Assembly: GCF_030848505.1 (NCBI RefSeq)
Contig: NZ_JAVDDU010000003.1
Location: 248,001 to 312,000 of the forward strand
Direction of reading: 5' to 3'
DNA from: Marinimicrobium hydrolyticum
GTDB lineage: Bacteria; Pseudomonadota; Gammaproteobacteria; Pseudomonadales; Cellvibrionaceae
DNA: 64,000 bases
Shown here: positions 39,462 to 48,800 of the stretch, piece by piece
How positions within the stretch are numbered: the stretch's first letter is position 1
Layout of the letters: each line of letters starts with the position of its first letter
Made by a program: the position numbers and the translations under genes
The notes under the pieces: model-generated
Databases searched by the model: none
What the model saw: only the letters and a program-made list of their open reading frames with translations
Told to the model about the DNA's origin: nothing

Positions 39462-42014
39462 ATGCCTATTAAAAAGTCGTACCTGAGTGTCTTATTTTGG
39501 TTATTTTTCGCTGGTCTTAGCGCCAGTGCGGTAGCTTTGGGGGGGTTATATCTCTTTTTAAGCCCCAAATTGCCACCCGTGGATACCCTTAGACACGTTA
39601 AATTACAGACCCCTTTGCGCGTTTATTCAAGTGACGACCAACTTATTGGTGAATTTGGTGAACAGCGTCGCACTCCCGTGCGCTACGAGGACATCCCCGA
39701 ACTCTACATCCAAGCGCTATTATCCGCTGAAGATGCTGAATTTTACGACCATCGGGGCATTTCTATTAGAGGTTTTTTGAGAGCTGCGTCACTAATTGTG
39801 CAAACAGGTGAAATTCAAGGCGGTGGTAGCACCATCACCATGCAGCTGGCCAGGGACTTTTTCTTGACCCGTGAACAGGTCTTTTCTCGAAAGCTGAACG
39901 AGGTTTTGCTCGCCCTTCAGATAGAGCGAGAGCTCAGCAAAGAGGAAATCCTGGAGCTGTTCAACAATAAAATGTTCTTCGGCAACCGGGCTTATGGCAT
40001 TCAGGCGGCGGCTCAGATTTATTACGGACGCAATCTGGACGAGCTGGAATTGCACCAAATGGCCATGATCGTCGGGGTTCTTAAGGCACCTTCAGCCTAT
40101 AATCCGCTGGCCAACCCGAGTCGTGCGCTAACCCGACGCAACTGGATCCTCGGGCGGATGTTCGCCCTCAACTATATTGACGAACCCACCTATATAGCGG
40201 CCGTGGAGACTCCCGACGATGCTCGCTATCACGGAGCTACTCTGGATCTTTACGCTCCTTATGTGGCCGAACTGGCGCGCCGCGAAGCCGTTGAGCGCTT
40301 TGGCACCGACGCCTATACAGACGGCTACAAGGTATATACAACCGTAAACAGTCGGCATCAGGCCGCCGCCCAAGCCGCCGTAGTTGAAGGCTTACTGACG
40401 TATGACCGACGCCATGGCTACCGGGGTCCGGAAGCCCGCCTGGAAGAGCTCGAGACCGAAGGCGATTACAGCCCCTGGTTGCGTACCCTTCGAAGCGCCC
40501 CCCGCTTTGGCGGTTTGTCTGTTGGAGCGGTGTTGGCGGTTGAGGAGCAATCGGCTGAGGTTTTACTCGCGAATGGTGAGACCATTACCCTGGAATGGGA
40601 TCAGGGGCTCTCTCGGGCGCGCCGCTACATCAATGAAAACGCTCGCGGCCCAGCACCGCAAAGCGCCTCCGACGTGCTCGCCGTTAGAGACATGATTCGT
40701 CTACAACAAGTGGAAGACCAATGGCATTTAAGCCAAGTGCCCACCGTGCAGGGCGCTCTGGTGTCCGTCGATCCACAGGACGGCGCTATGCGGGCCGTCG
40801 TGGGCGGCTTTGACTTCCGCCACAGTCAGTTGAACCGTGCCCTGCAGTCCGTTCGCCAACCCGGCTCCAGCTTTAAACCGTTTGTGTATACGGCCGCACT
40901 GGAAAACGGCTTTACACCCTCGTCGATTGTTAACGACTCGCCGGTCGTCATTCAGGATGCCAGCCTTGAAGGGGCCTGGCGGCCTGAAAACGACGGTGGA
41001 ACCTTCTTGGGTCCAACCCGGTTACGTGAGGCGCTCTACCGCTCGCGCAACCTGGTTTCTATCCGGGTCTTGCGCAGCATTGGGCTACCCGCCCTGCTCG
41101 ATACTCTGGACCGTTTTGGTTTCGCCCAGGAAGAGCTGCCCCGCAACTTATCAATCTCCCTAGGCAGTCACGCCGTTACGCCTCTGGAGCTGGCCACCGC
41201 CTATGCCATATTTGCCAATGGCGGCTACCGTGTCGAATCCTATGTGGTTTCAAGAATTGAAGATAGCTTCGGCCAGGTCTTGCACCGAGCGCGCCCCCTA
41301 ACGGTCTGCAAGCCGTGCGAGCAAGAGGATCGGGATAGCGCCGACGACTTCTCCCGCCAACAGCTTATGGCCACCGCCAGCCACGACCTTGCTGAGCCGC
41401 TTGAATTGGAGTCAACACAGCCAGTTTCAGCTCCTGATGAGCCGGTACGTCTGGCCACCCTGGAGGAATCTCTCGGTACCAGAGACGCACCCGATCAAGT
41501 CATTTTGGAACCTCTGCCCATAGCTCCCCGAGTGATTGATGAGCGCACCGCTTATCTTATGGACTCCATGATGCGGGATGTTATCACCCGCGGTACCGGT
41601 CACCGGGCACGCGCTCTGGGACGGAACGATTTGGCGGGTAAAACCGGGACCACCAACGGCCCTCGGGACGCCTGGTTCGCCGGCTACAGTCCGGACTTGT
41701 CAACGGTCGCCTGGCTTGGCTTCGATCAAAACACGCCTCTGGGACGGGGGGAGTATGGCGGCACCGCCGCGCAACCGATCTGGATCAACTATATGCGCGT
41801 AGCGCTGGAAGGTTTACCGGACCGGCCGCCGCAGCAGCCCGATGGCATCGTCACGGTGCGCATCAATCCGGAGAATGGCCGACGCGCTCACATCGGTGAT
41901 CCCAACGCGATATTCGAAATGTTCACCGCAGAGAACGTCCCGCCACGGGAAGATCGTCCTTCCGGCACCAGTCGTACGCGGGAAGAGCAGAGCTTGCCTG
42001 AAGAGTTATTCTAG
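39462..42014 (+). CDS. mrcA: Penicillin-binding protein 1A
   Basis: Bifunctional class A PBP that polymerises and cross-links peptidoglycan. The 850 residues equal E. coli PBP1a. The order is a membrane anchor (FWLFFAGLSASAVALGGLYL), a glycosyltransferase domain (catalytic Glu in SAEDAEFYDHRGI; GGSTITMQLARDFFL), an OB-like insertion, and a transpeptidase domain with SSFKPF (Ser nucleophile), SRN and AGKTGTTNGPRDAWFAGYS (KTG). Divergent from pilM, which is the conserved arrangement. Confidence 0.97.
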   Translation: MPIKKSYLSVLFWLFFAGLSASAVALGGLYLFLSPKLPPVDTLRHVKLQTPLRVYSSDDQLIGEFGEQRRTPVRYEDIPELYIQALLSAEDAEFYDHRGISIRGFLRAASLIVQTGEIQGGGSTITMQLARDFFLTREQVFSRKLNEVLLALQIERELSKEEILELFNNKMFFGNRAYGIQAAAQIYYGRNLDELELHQMAMIVGVLKAPSAYNPLANPSRALTRRNWILGRMFALNYIDEPTYIAAVETPDDARYHGATLDLYAPYVAELARREAVERFGTDAYTDGYKVYTTVNSRHQAAAQAAVVEGLLTYDRRHGYRGPEARLEELETEGDYSPWLRTLRSAPRFGGLSVGAVLAVEEQSAEVLLANGETITLEWDQGLSRARRYINENARGPAPQSASDVLAVRDMIRLQQVEDQWHLSQVPTVQGALVSVDPQDGAMRAVVGGFDFRHSQLNRALQSVRQPGSSFKPFVYTAALENGFTPSSIVNDSPVVIQDASLEGAWRPENDGGTFLGPTRLREALYRSRNLVSIRVLRSIGLPALLDTLDRFGFAQEELPRNLSISLGSHAVTPLELATAYAIFANGGYRVESYVVSRIEDSFGQVLHRARPLTVCKPCEQEDRDSADDFSRQQLMATASHDLAEPLELESTQPVSAPDEPVRLATLEESLGTRDAPDQVILEPLPIAPRVIDERTAYLMDSMMRDVITRGTGHRARALGRNDLAGKTGTTNGPRDAWFAGYSPDLSTVAWLGFDQNTPLGRGEYGGTAAQPIWINYMRVALEGLPDRPPQQPDGIVTVRINPENGRRAHIGDPNAIFEMFTAENVPPREDRPSGTSRTREEQSLPEELF

Positions 42015-42044
42015 CGGAGAGTTGTTCTAATAGAGAGTGAGCGT

Positions 42045-42064
42045 GCGCGGCAGTCTCGCCGCGC
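42045..42064 (+). terminator. Hairpin after the PBP1a gene
   Basis: GCGCGGC and GCCGCGC form a 7-bp stem with a 6-base loop; AGAGTGA/TTACTCT can extend it across a bulge. No long T-tract follows. It lies between the convergent PBP1a and nuclease genes. Confidence 0.45.
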
Positions 42065-42889
42065 TTACTCTTGTGCGTTCGACAGCAGAGCGTGGGGGCT
42101 GCGTAGACGCATCATCCAGGGCTGGAACCCCCTCTCCACCGCCCTGGATTCAGAGCGATCAATGACCCAGCCGCTGACCAGGATAGTCCGACCCAACCAA
42201 CGCTCCCAGTCATCGTCAGTGAAATTAAAATAGTGACGATCCGAGGCTGGAACCTGTATTACCACCGGTCCATCCAGCTCCAACCAAACGGTGTCTCGGG
42301 TGAAGCTCACATCGGTCACTTTTCCGCTCACCAGCTGAAAACCGCCTTGGCTGACGTCTGCCGCTGGCGTGGGCTGCCAATGGCGGTGCCCCCAAACGCC
42401 CACCTCCCGCAGCCGGGCTTTTTCCTGCTGCTCGCGCAAGCAATCGGCAAGCGCCAGATTGGGCGGGACAGCCACGTGGAACGCTAGGCCCTGACGCAGC
42501 AACTCCGCTTCCAGACTGCGCCCTTTGGCATCGTATAGGTACGCCAGAGTTCGCCCGAAGCGATCTTCACGCTCCGCATCGTAGACCAGCGTCAAGGGGT
42601 GTCCCGGCGGCGTCCACTCAAGCACAAGTGCATGCGCTTCTAGCGCCAAAGGTTCATGAGGCTCACCTGAGCGCCCCAGTTCCGGTGCATCAACCCCCAA
42701 GAACCTCACCCGGCGGCCATCCTGTAGACGCACCGTATCGCCATCAATGACCGAGGCAACAACAGCGGTTTCGCGCTCTGCCCCCTCGGGGGGAGGGCAA
42801 TGGGATTGGGCGGGAAGGGCTAAAGCCCAAAACATAAAAAAAGCGCCGAGAGCTTTCGCTTTCGGCGCTTTTTTGGGTTTGATAACCAT
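42065..42889 (-). CDS. Secreted thermonuclease (SNase) family protein
   Basis: From ATG 42889 a 274-residue protein with a basic N-terminus and hydrophobic stretch (ALGAFFMFWALALPAQS), read as a signal peptide. The SNase OB-fold shows VVASVIDGDTVRLQDGRRVR, FLGVDAPELGRSG and the catalytic-side YDAEREDRFGRTLAYLYD; an extra C-terminal OB-like domain of about 110 residues follows. The codons of the signal n-region coincide with the rpmE terminator hairpin. An ATG at 42835 would avoid this but destroys the signal peptide and lacks a ribosome site. Likely periplasmic or secreted nuclease; activity untested. Confidence 0.82.
   Translation of the reverse strand: MVIKPKKAPKAKALGAFFMFWALALPAQSHCPPPEGAERETAVVASVIDGDTVRLQDGRRVRFLGVDAPELGRSGEPHEPLALEAHALVLEWTPPGHPLTLVYDAEREDRFGRTLAYLYDAKGRSLEAELLRQGLAFHVAVPPNLALADCLREQQEKARLREVGVWGHRHWQPTPAADVSQGGFQLVSGKVTDVSFTRDTVWLELDGPVVIQVPASDRHYFNFTDDDWERWLGRTILVSGWVIDRSESRAVERGFQPWMMRLRSPHALLSNAQE
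42837..42874. terminator. Bidirectional intrinsic terminator of rpmE, inside the nuclease 5' end
   Basis: AAAAAAGCGCCGAGAGC, a 4-base loop (TTTC) and GCTTTCGGCGCTTTTTT form a long stem with one G-T wobble and A/T runs on both sides. It is 46 bases past the rpmE stop. On the minus strand the T-run is immediately before the second possible nuclease start. Confidence 0.85.
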
Positions 42890-42919
42890 AGGCTTGGGCC
42901 TAAAGGCGCACAAACACGC

Positions 42920-43138
42920 TTACTTCTTGCCTCCGATGCGGCTGCCGAAACGCTTGGTAAAGCGATCGATACGGCCGCCGGTGTCGACGATTTTCTGTTT
43001 GCCCGTATAGAACGGGTGACATTCAGAACAAACGTCTACCAGGAAATCTTCGCCCAGAGTGGAGCGGGTCTTGATGGTAGCGCCACAGCTACAAGTAGCT
43101 GTCACGTCGGTGTACTTGGGATGCGTATCTGCTTTCAT
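42920..43138 (-). CDS. rpmE: 50S ribosomal protein L31
   Basis: The 72-residue zinc-binding form of L31. It begins [20 protein letters not shown] and has the zinc Cys residues in CSCG and [15 protein letters not shown], ending [13 protein letters not shown] chose ATG 43138 with an AAGGCAAG ribosome site; the frame is open further up to 43258 but that part is not ribosomal protein. It is divergent from priA, the usual neighbour. Confidence 0.97.
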   Translation of the reverse strand: MKADTHPKYTDVTATCSCGATIKTRSTLGEDFLVDVCSECHPFYTGKQKIVDTGGRIDRFTKRFGSRIGGKK

Positions 43139-43223
43139 GATCTTGCCTTGTCGTTTTCGTGCCGCCACCCGATCTTTTGCCGGGCACGGAACAACGGTTG
43201 ATAGAAGGGCGTAAAGGAGCGCG

Positions 43224-43251
43224 ATAGTACCAGAAAATTGCGGCGGCGCAA
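43224..43251 (-). promoter_or_regulatory. Predicted sigma-70 promoter of rpmE
   Basis: On the minus strand TTGCGC (43246-43251), a 16-base spacer and TACTAT (43224-43229) lie about 86 bases upstream of the rpmE start. Confidence 0.5.
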
Positions 43252-43433
43252 GTCCCATGACTGGCTCTAGGTTAAAAAGTACCCCGGCGCGTAAGTGTAT
43301 TGCGGCCTAACCCAAAAAGCCGCTTTATCGCGTCGCCAAATGCGCTATGCTGCCCCACCGCCAGGCCCGAAACGAGGGCCACCAACCGGGACCTCCCAAA
43401 AAAAGTGTTAACGAAGGAGACTCAAGCTCCGTC

Positions 43434-45647
43434 ATGGCCGAGCCAGTTTACCTACATCTCGCCCTGCCAACACCGCTGCGACGCCGGTTCGACTATTTGG
43501 CACCTGAAGGGACAGATCCAGACGATGTCCGGCGGTGGCCACCGGGCATACGCATTCGGGTGCCTTTCCGAGGTCAGCAGCTGGTAGGCATTTTACTGGA
43601 AGTAAGCAATTACTCACAGGTGGCACCCGCACAGCTTCGCCCAGCCCTGGAGCGCTTGGACGAGTCGCCAGTCTGGCCGGAAGAGTTGATGCAGCTGTGC
43701 CTTTGGGCGGCCGACTATTACCAGTGCCCCATCGGGGAAGCGTTGCATACAGCGCTGCCAGCACTGCTGCGCCAAGGCGAAGCGACAGACTCTGTTGTGG
43801 AACCCGTATGGCAATTGACGACTGAGGGTAAAGGGTTGCCGGAAGGTGCGTTGAAACGCGCGCGCCGTCAGGCCGAACTTCTCGCGGCGTTGCAGACCCG
43901 CGCCCAACTCAGCCGGGCGGAGCTTACGCTGCTCGACATACCTCGCAGCGCCATCAAGGCACTGGAAGACAAACACCTGATTGAGAAAGTCCAGCCGGCC
44001 CAAAAGGCCATAACCACCGACCTTCTAAGTGAGCAACCGCTCACTCTCAATCCGGAGCAGGCGGAAGCCTTGCGCCAGATTCACCCGGGGCGCTTTCAAG
44101 TAAGCCTGCTGGACGGCGCTACTGGCAGCGGCAAGACCGAGGTTTACCTCCAAGCCATTGCTCGCACTCTCGCCGAAGGCCGGCAGGCTCTGGTTCTGGT
44201 GCCGGAAATTGGCCTGACTCCGCAAACCCTCTCGCGCTTTCAGCGCCGCTTTGCCCAACCCGTCGTGGCCCTGCATTCCGGGCTAAACGACCGCGAGCGA
44301 CTGGATGCCTGGTTACAGGCCCGCAGCGGCCGGGCACGCATAGTGATCGGGACTCGCTCGGCCATTTTTACCCCCCTCGCGGATCCCGGCATGATTATCG
44401 TCGACGAAGAACACGACGGTTCCTTTAAGCAGCAAGATGGCTTTCGCTACTCGGCGCGGGATCTGGCCGTGGTGCGTGCGCACCGGCTCAACATCCCACT
44501 GGTGCTGGGCAGTGCCACGCCAGCGCTGGAAACTCTGCATAACGCCCGCCAGGGGCGCTACCAGTATCTGCGCCTCAGTCAGCGGGCGGGCGGTGCCCGC
44601 CCGCCCACCGTAGAGTTACAGGACTTACGCAATCAGACTCTGCATGAGGGCTTCAGCCGGGACTCCCTGGCTGCCATCGCAGCCCAAATTGACATGGGCA
44701 ATCAGGTGTTGGTGTTCCTCAATCGCCGGGGGTTTGCGCCCACGCTAGAATGCCACCAGTGCGGCTGGCTGGCCGAGTGCCCCCACTGCGACGCGCGCAT
44801 GACGGTTCACCAACACCCCCGGCACTTACACTGCCATCACTGCGGTCACCAACGGCCTTTGCCCCGTACTTGCCCTTCTTGCCACAGCAGCCAGTTGGAG
44901 CCGCTTGGCCAAGGCACAGAACGCAGTGAAGCTGCCCTGCGCCAAAGCTTCCCCCAAGTCCCGGTGGTTCGAGTCGACCGGGATTCCACCCGCCGTAAAA
45001 ACGCCTTGCGCGATCTGGTGGCTGAAGTGAACAAAGGCGAACCCTGCATTTTGGTGGGCACCCAGATGCTCGCCAAGGGACACCACTTCGCCGACGTCAC
45101 ACTGGTGGTGATCGTGGATGCCGACGCCGGCTTGTTCAGCACCGACTTCCGCGCCCCGGAGCGCATGGGGCAACTGCTGCTGCAGGTGGCGGGAAGAGCC
45201 GGGCGGGCTGAAAAGCCCGGGCGGGTCATACTGCAAAGCCACCATATTGATCACCCATTGGTGCAAACGTTGATGTACTCGGGTTATCACGCCTTTGCGG
45301 ATACGGTGCTACAAGAACGCCAGCAGGGGCGATTACCGCCCTTCCGTCACATGGCGCTGCTACGGGCTGAGTCCAGCCGGCCCGAAAATGCCGTGGAGTT
45401 TTTGCGTCTGGCCCTAGCTCGGGCGGAGCGACTGCACGCGTCGGACTCACAGCTGTCTTATCTTGGCCCGCTGCCGGCCATGATGGAAAAACGCGGCAAT
45501 CGTTTCCGCTACCAACTACACATAAACAGCGCTTCACGGGGCCACTTGCAGAAGCTGCTCACCCAACTGGCGTTGGAGCTGGAGAGCGAAGCCTTGGGCA
45601 AGCGGGTTCGGTGGGCAATTGACGTAGATCCTCAGGATATGAGCTAA
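43434..45647 (+). CDS. priA: Primosomal protein N' (replication restart helicase PriA)
   Basis: A 3'-5' superfamily 2 helicase that recognises stalled forks and starts primosome assembly for helicase reloading. From ATG 43434 it has 737 residues (E. coli 732). The N-terminal 3'-DNA-binding domain (VYLHLALPTPLRRRFDYLAP) is followed by Walker A LLDGATGSGKTEVYL, DEEH (IIVDEEHDGSFKQQDGFRYS) and eight zinc-binding Cys in CHQCGWLAECPHC and CHHCGHQRPLPRTCPSC. AAGGAGA lies about 14 bases upstream. Its presence makes the DnaT-like/P-like pair at 7.5-9.2 kb relevant as a possible partner. Confidence 0.97.
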   Translation: MAEPVYLHLALPTPLRRRFDYLAPEGTDPDDVRRWPPGIRIRVPFRGQQLVGILLEVSNYSQVAPAQLRPALERLDESPVWPEELMQLCLWAADYYQCPIGEALHTALPALLRQGEATDSVVEPVWQLTTEGKGLPEGALKRARRQAELLAALQTRAQLSRAELTLLDIPRSAIKALEDKHLIEKVQPAQKAITTDLLSEQPLTLNPEQAEALRQIHPGRFQVSLLDGATGSGKTEVYLQAIARTLAEGRQALVLVPEIGLTPQTLSRFQRRFAQPVVALHSGLNDRERLDAWLQARSGRARIVIGTRSAIFTPLADPGMIIVDEEHDGSFKQQDGFRYSARDLAVVRAHRLNIPLVLGSATPALETLHNARQGRYQYLRLSQRAGGARPPTVELQDLRNQTLHEGFSRDSLAAIAAQIDMGNQVLVFLNRRGFAPTLECHQCGWLAECPHCDARMTVHQHPRHLHCHHCGHQRPLPRTCPSCHSSQLEPLGQGTERSEAALRQSFPQVPVVRVDRDSTRRKNALRDLVAEVNKGEPCILVGTQMLAKGHHFADVTLVVIVDADAGLFSTDFRAPERMGQLLLQVAGRAGRAEKPGRVILQSHHIDHPLVQTLMYSGYHAFADTVLQERQQGRLPPFRHMALLRAESSRPENAVEFLRLALARAERLHASDSQLSYLGPLPAMMEKRGNRFRYQLHINSASRGHLQKLLTQLALELESEALGKRVRWAIDVDPQDMS

Positions 45648-45680
45648 ACTGATTCAGTGCTGCTATCACAGAACTTATTC

Positions 45681-45707
45681 AGTGGCGCCCTAGTGACGTG
45701 CCCGCTT
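45681..45707 (+). repeat. Short repeat copy 1 flanking the SPOR gene
   Basis: AGTGGCGCCCT, 6 bases, GTGCCCGCTT. The same two blocks with an 8-base gap recur at 46368-46396. The blocks can pair imperfectly as a hairpin. It lies in the gap after priA. Confidence 0.5.
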
Positions 45708-45768
45708 CAACTCATTACAATTGCTGCCAGTTTCCTCGTCCGCGCCCAGTCGCTATGACCCGACCCTT

Positions 45769-46359
45769 ATGACTCGAGATTTCGCCAAAAAAAACCGCCC
45801 TGCTGCGCGACGCCATAAACCTCAAAGCCAGGTTCCTGGCTGGGTATGGTTGTTCACGGGCGGCGTCCTTGGAGCATTTATTATGTTCCTGGTGTATCTG
45901 GCCGATCTCCCCGAGCAGACCAGCCAAACCGTTGAGAGCGCACCTGTCGCTCAGCACAAACCGGAACCCGAAACCCGAACCATCTCCAAGCCTCGCTTCG
46001 ACTTTTACAAATTGCTGAAAGAGAGCGAGGTGATTGTTCCCGCCACCGAGCCGGAACCACAACAACGGGAAGCCGCACCCGAACAACAAACGGCCGAGCC
46101 GCGCCTTCAAGATCGGGAAGAATTTATCCTGCAGGTGGGTTCATTTCGGCGCAACGATGAGGCTGACCGCTTGCGCGCCCAACTCTTGCTCCTGAACCTA
46201 GAGGCCTACACCGAGCAAGTTACCTTGAACAATGACCAGATCTGGCACCGTGTGTTGGTGGGCCCTTTCAACAACCAAAGTCGCCTAGCCAGCGCCCGAG
46301 CCACTTTGGTCTCCAACGAGTACAACGCCTTAGTACTCAAGCGCCAAGCTGACCACTAA
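45769..46359 (+). CDS. FtsN-like SPOR-domain cell division protein
   Basis: A 196-residue bitopic inner-membrane protein: a basic cytoplasmic N-terminus (MTRDFAKKNRPAARRHKPQS), one membrane helix (WVWLFTGGVLGAFIMFLVYL), a Pro/Glu/Gln-rich periplasmic linker and a C-terminal SPOR domain (EFILQVGSFRRNDEADRLRA, WHRVLVGPFNNQSRLASARA). The motif FDFYKLLKESEV after the membrane helix resembles the essential FtsN region. Placement between priA and hslVU matches ftsN in E. coli. ATG 45769 was chosen; an upstream TTG at 45721 is weaker. Symbol withheld as FtsN homology is by layout. Confidence 0.88.
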   Translation: MTRDFAKKNRPAARRHKPQSQVPGWVWLFTGGVLGAFIMFLVYLADLPEQTSQTVESAPVAQHKPEPETRTISKPRFDFYKLLKESEVIVPATEPEPQQREAAPEQQTAEPRLQDREEFILQVGSFRRNDEADRLRAQLLLLNLEAYTEQVTLNNDQIWHRVLVGPFNNQSRLASARATLVSNEYNALVLKRQADH

Positions 46360-46367
46360 CCGATTGA

Positions 46368-46396
46368 AGTGGCGCCCTGCACTCGGGTGCCCGCTT
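46368..46396 (+). repeat. Short repeat copy 2 flanking the SPOR gene
   Basis: AGTGGCGCCCT, 8 bases, GTGCCCGCTT; second copy of the element at 45681-45707. Here TTGAAG/CTTGAA extend the imperfect hairpin. It lies 9 bases after the SPOR stop and 60 bases before hslV. Confidence 0.5.
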
Positions 46397-46456
46397 GAAT
46401 TTCACTCCCGCCGCCCCCACCTTGGTTTATCAACTCTTAAACCAAAAGGATGACTT

Positions 46457-46996
46457 GTGGAACAGTACCGAGGCACCACTATTCTCTCCGTGCGCCGTAA
46501 AGGCCAAGTGGTCATCGGCGGAGACGGACAGGTCTCTCTGGGCAACACGATCATGAAGGGCAACGCCCGAAAGGTCCGCCGGTTATACAAAGATCAAGTG
46601 ATTGCCGGCTTTGCAGGCGGCACCGCCGATGCGTTTACCCTGTTCGAGCGCTTTGAAGCCAAGCTGGATGCCCATGGCGGTCAACTGGTGCGTGCTGCCG
46701 TGGAACTGGCGAAAGACTGGCGCACCGATCGCGCTCTGCGCCGACTCGAAGCCCTGCTGGCGGTAGCCAATGAAGAAGCATCGCTGATCATTACCGGTAA
46801 TGGCGACGTGATCCAGCCGGAAGACGATTTGATTGCCATTGGTTCCGGTGGCGCTTTCGCCCAATCGGCGGCCCGAGCGCTTTTGGACAATACCGATCTG
46901 GACGCGCGCAGCATCGTGGAAAAAGGGCTCTCCATCGCCGGCGACATCTGCATCTACACCAATCACAACCACACCATCGAGACCTTGGAATACTGA
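46457..46996 (+). CDS. hslV: ATP-dependent protease peptidase subunit HslV
   Basis: The peptidase of the HslUV (ClpQY) protease, a proteasome-like threonine peptidase. The 179 residues begin [20 protein letters not shown]; after N-terminal trimming the first Thr of GTTILSVRR is the nucleophile. [20 protein letters not shown] and [19 protein letters not shown] are typical. The start is GTG 46457 with AAAAGGA upstream. It is followed by hslU 34 bases later. Confidence 0.97.
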   Translation: MEQYRGTTILSVRRKGQVVIGGDGQVSLGNTIMKGNARKVRRLYKDQVIAGFAGGTADAFTLFERFEAKLDAHGGQLVRAAVELAKDWRTDRALRRLEALLAVANEEASLIITGNGDVIQPEDDLIAIGSGGAFAQSAARALLDNTDLDARSIVEKGLSIAGDICIYTNHNHTIETLEY

Positions 46997-47030
46997 GGTT
47001 TCGGTCAAACGAATTGAGTGCGAGCGACTT

Positions 47031-48350
47031 ATGTCTGATATGACTCCCCGTGAAATAGTCCATGAACTGGACCGGTTTATCATCGGCCAACAGGAAGCCA
47101 AAAGAGCCGTCGCCATCGCCTTGCGCAACCGCTGGCGGCGCATGCAAGTGGGCGAAGATTTGCGCGGCGAAATCACCCCCAAGAACATTTTGATGATCGG
47201 ACCCACGGGCGTGGGCAAAACCGAAATTGCGCGCCGCCTAGCCAAGTTGGCTCAAGCGCCTTTCATTAAAGTGGAAGCCACCAAGTTTACCGAAGTGGGT
47301 TATGTGGGCCGCGATGTGGAATCCATCATCCGCGATCTGGTGGACATGTCCATTAAAATGCATCGGGAGCGAGCCCTGAAAACCGTTCAACATCGCGCCG
47401 CTGAAGCGGCGGAAGAGCGCATTCTGGATGCACTCCTACCCCCAGCTCGCGGTGCGGAGCGTACCGAAACGGACTCCAGCACCCGGCAGATTTTTCGCAA
47501 GAAATTGCGCGAAGGCGAACTGGACGACAAAGAGATTGAGGTGGAGGTTTCCAGCACTCCCGTGGGTGTGGAAATTATGGCTCCGCCCGGCATGGAGGAC
47601 ATGACCAATCAACTTCAGAACATGTTTTCGTCCATCTCCAGCGGCAAAACCAAGAAAACCAAATTGACCGTGAAGAAGGCTTTCAAACAATTAAGTGAAG
47701 AGGAAGCGAGCCGACTGGTCAACGACGAAGACATCAAAGCACAAGCGATAGAGTCCGCCGAGCAAAACGGCATCGTATTTCTGGACGAAATCGACAAGGT
47801 TACCAAACGCGCCGAGTCCAGCGGCGGCGGTGACGTGTCCCGTGAAGGGGTGCAGCGAGATCTGCTGCCATTGATCGAGGGCTGCACCGTCAGCACCAAG
47901 CACGGCATGATCAAAACCGACCACATTCTGTTTATTTCCTCGGGCGCTTTTCATCTCAGCAAGCCATCGGATCTAATCCCGGAACTCCAGGGCCGCCTGC
48001 CCATCAGAGTGGAATTGAGCGCGCTGACGCCCGACGACTTTGAACGTATTCTTACTGAACCCAATGCCTCGCTCACGGAACAGCACCAGGCCTTGCTGAA
48101 TACCGAAGGGGTGAGTCTCAAATTCCAGAAAGACGGCATCCGGCGCATTGCGGAAACCGCCTGGGAAGTCAACGAGCGCACTGAAAACATTGGGGCTCGC
48201 CGCCTGCACACTCTGCTGGAACGCCTGCTGGAAGACGTTTCCTTCGACGCCGGCAACGGTGACAAAGACGTGGTGGTCGACGCTGCATATGTGGATGAAC
48301 ACTTGGGCGAACTGGCGAAAAACGAAGATTTAAGCCGCTACATACTTTAA
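47031..48350 (+). CDS. hslU: ATP-dependent protease ATPase subunit HslU
   Basis: The AAA+ unfoldase of HslUV. From ATG 47031 it has 439 residues (E. coli 443), beginning [20 protein letters not shown]. Walker A is [14 protein letters not shown], pore motif [10 protein letters not shown], Walker [13 protein letters not shown], and the C-terminus NEDLSRYIL is the HslV-docking tail. The I-domain is inserted at about 110-230. The frame is open further upstream over hslV, but those residues are a shadow of hslV. Confidence 0.98.
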   Translation: MSDMTPREIVHELDRFIIGQQEAKRAVAIALRNRWRRMQVGEDLRGEITPKNILMIGPTGVGKTEIARRLAKLAQAPFIKVEATKFTEVGYVGRDVESIIRDLVDMSIKMHRERALKTVQHRAAEAAEERILDALLPPARGAERTETDSSTRQIFRKKLREGELDDKEIEVEVSSTPVGVEIMAPPGMEDMTNQLQNMFSSISSGKTKKTKLTVKKAFKQLSEEEASRLVNDEDIKAQAIESAEQNGIVFLDEIDKVTKRAESSGGGDVSREGVQRDLLPLIEGCTVSTKHGMIKTDHILFISSGAFHLSKPSDLIPELQGRLPIRVELSALTPDDFERILTEPNASLTEQHQALLNTEGVSLKFQKDGIRRIAETAWEVNERTENIGARRLHTLLERLLEDVSFDAGNGDKDVVVDAAYVDEHLGELAKNEDLSRYIL

Positions 48351-48364
48351 TACTCACGGGAGAT

Positions 48365-48781
48365 ATGAATCAGGTGGCGGGAACTGAAAAGGGCGTAACA
48401 CAGCCCAAGCGCATACCAAGCAAAGTTCAGCTGCACCGCAAATCGCGTCAGCTGGAGCTGCAATTCGGTGCGCAAACCTTCCTTTTGGACGCGGAGTATT
48501 TGCGGGCTCACTCCACCAGCGCCGAAGTTCGTGGTCACGGCTCCGAGCCGGGGGAGCTACCCAGCGGTAAGCAAGATGTCGCTATCAAGCACGTGGCCGC
48601 TGCGGGCAACTATGCGCTGCAACTGGAATTTGACGATGGTCACAACTCCGGCATTTACACCTGGGACTATTTGTACGAACTGGGCGAGAATCAGGCGCGC
48701 TACTGGCAAGAGTATCTGGATAAGCTGCACGTTCAAGGCAAGAGCCGAGCACCTGACACCCAGGTGGTGAAATTCATCTGA
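48365..48781 (+). CDS. DUF971 (gamma-butyrobetaine hydroxylase-like N-terminal) domain protein
   Basis: A 138-residue cytoplasmic protein with a DUF971 domain: PSKVQLHRKSRQLELQFGAQ, FLLDAEYLRAHSTSAEVRGH, DVAIKHVAAAGNYALQLEFD and SGIYTWDYLYELGENQARYW. This fold is a small Fe-S/iron-linked domain in other proteins, but the standalone function is unclear. It lies 14 bases after hslU, as in many pseudomonad-like genomes. Confidence 0.9.
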   Translation: MNQVAGTEKGVTQPKRIPSKVQLHRKSRQLELQFGAQTFLLDAEYLRAHSTSAEVRGHGSEPGELPSGKQDVAIKHVAAAGNYALQLEFDDGHNSGIYTWDYLYELGENQARYWQEYLDKLHVQGKSRAPDTQVVKFI

Positions 48782-48800
48782 TTTAACTGTGAGGCCTGCC

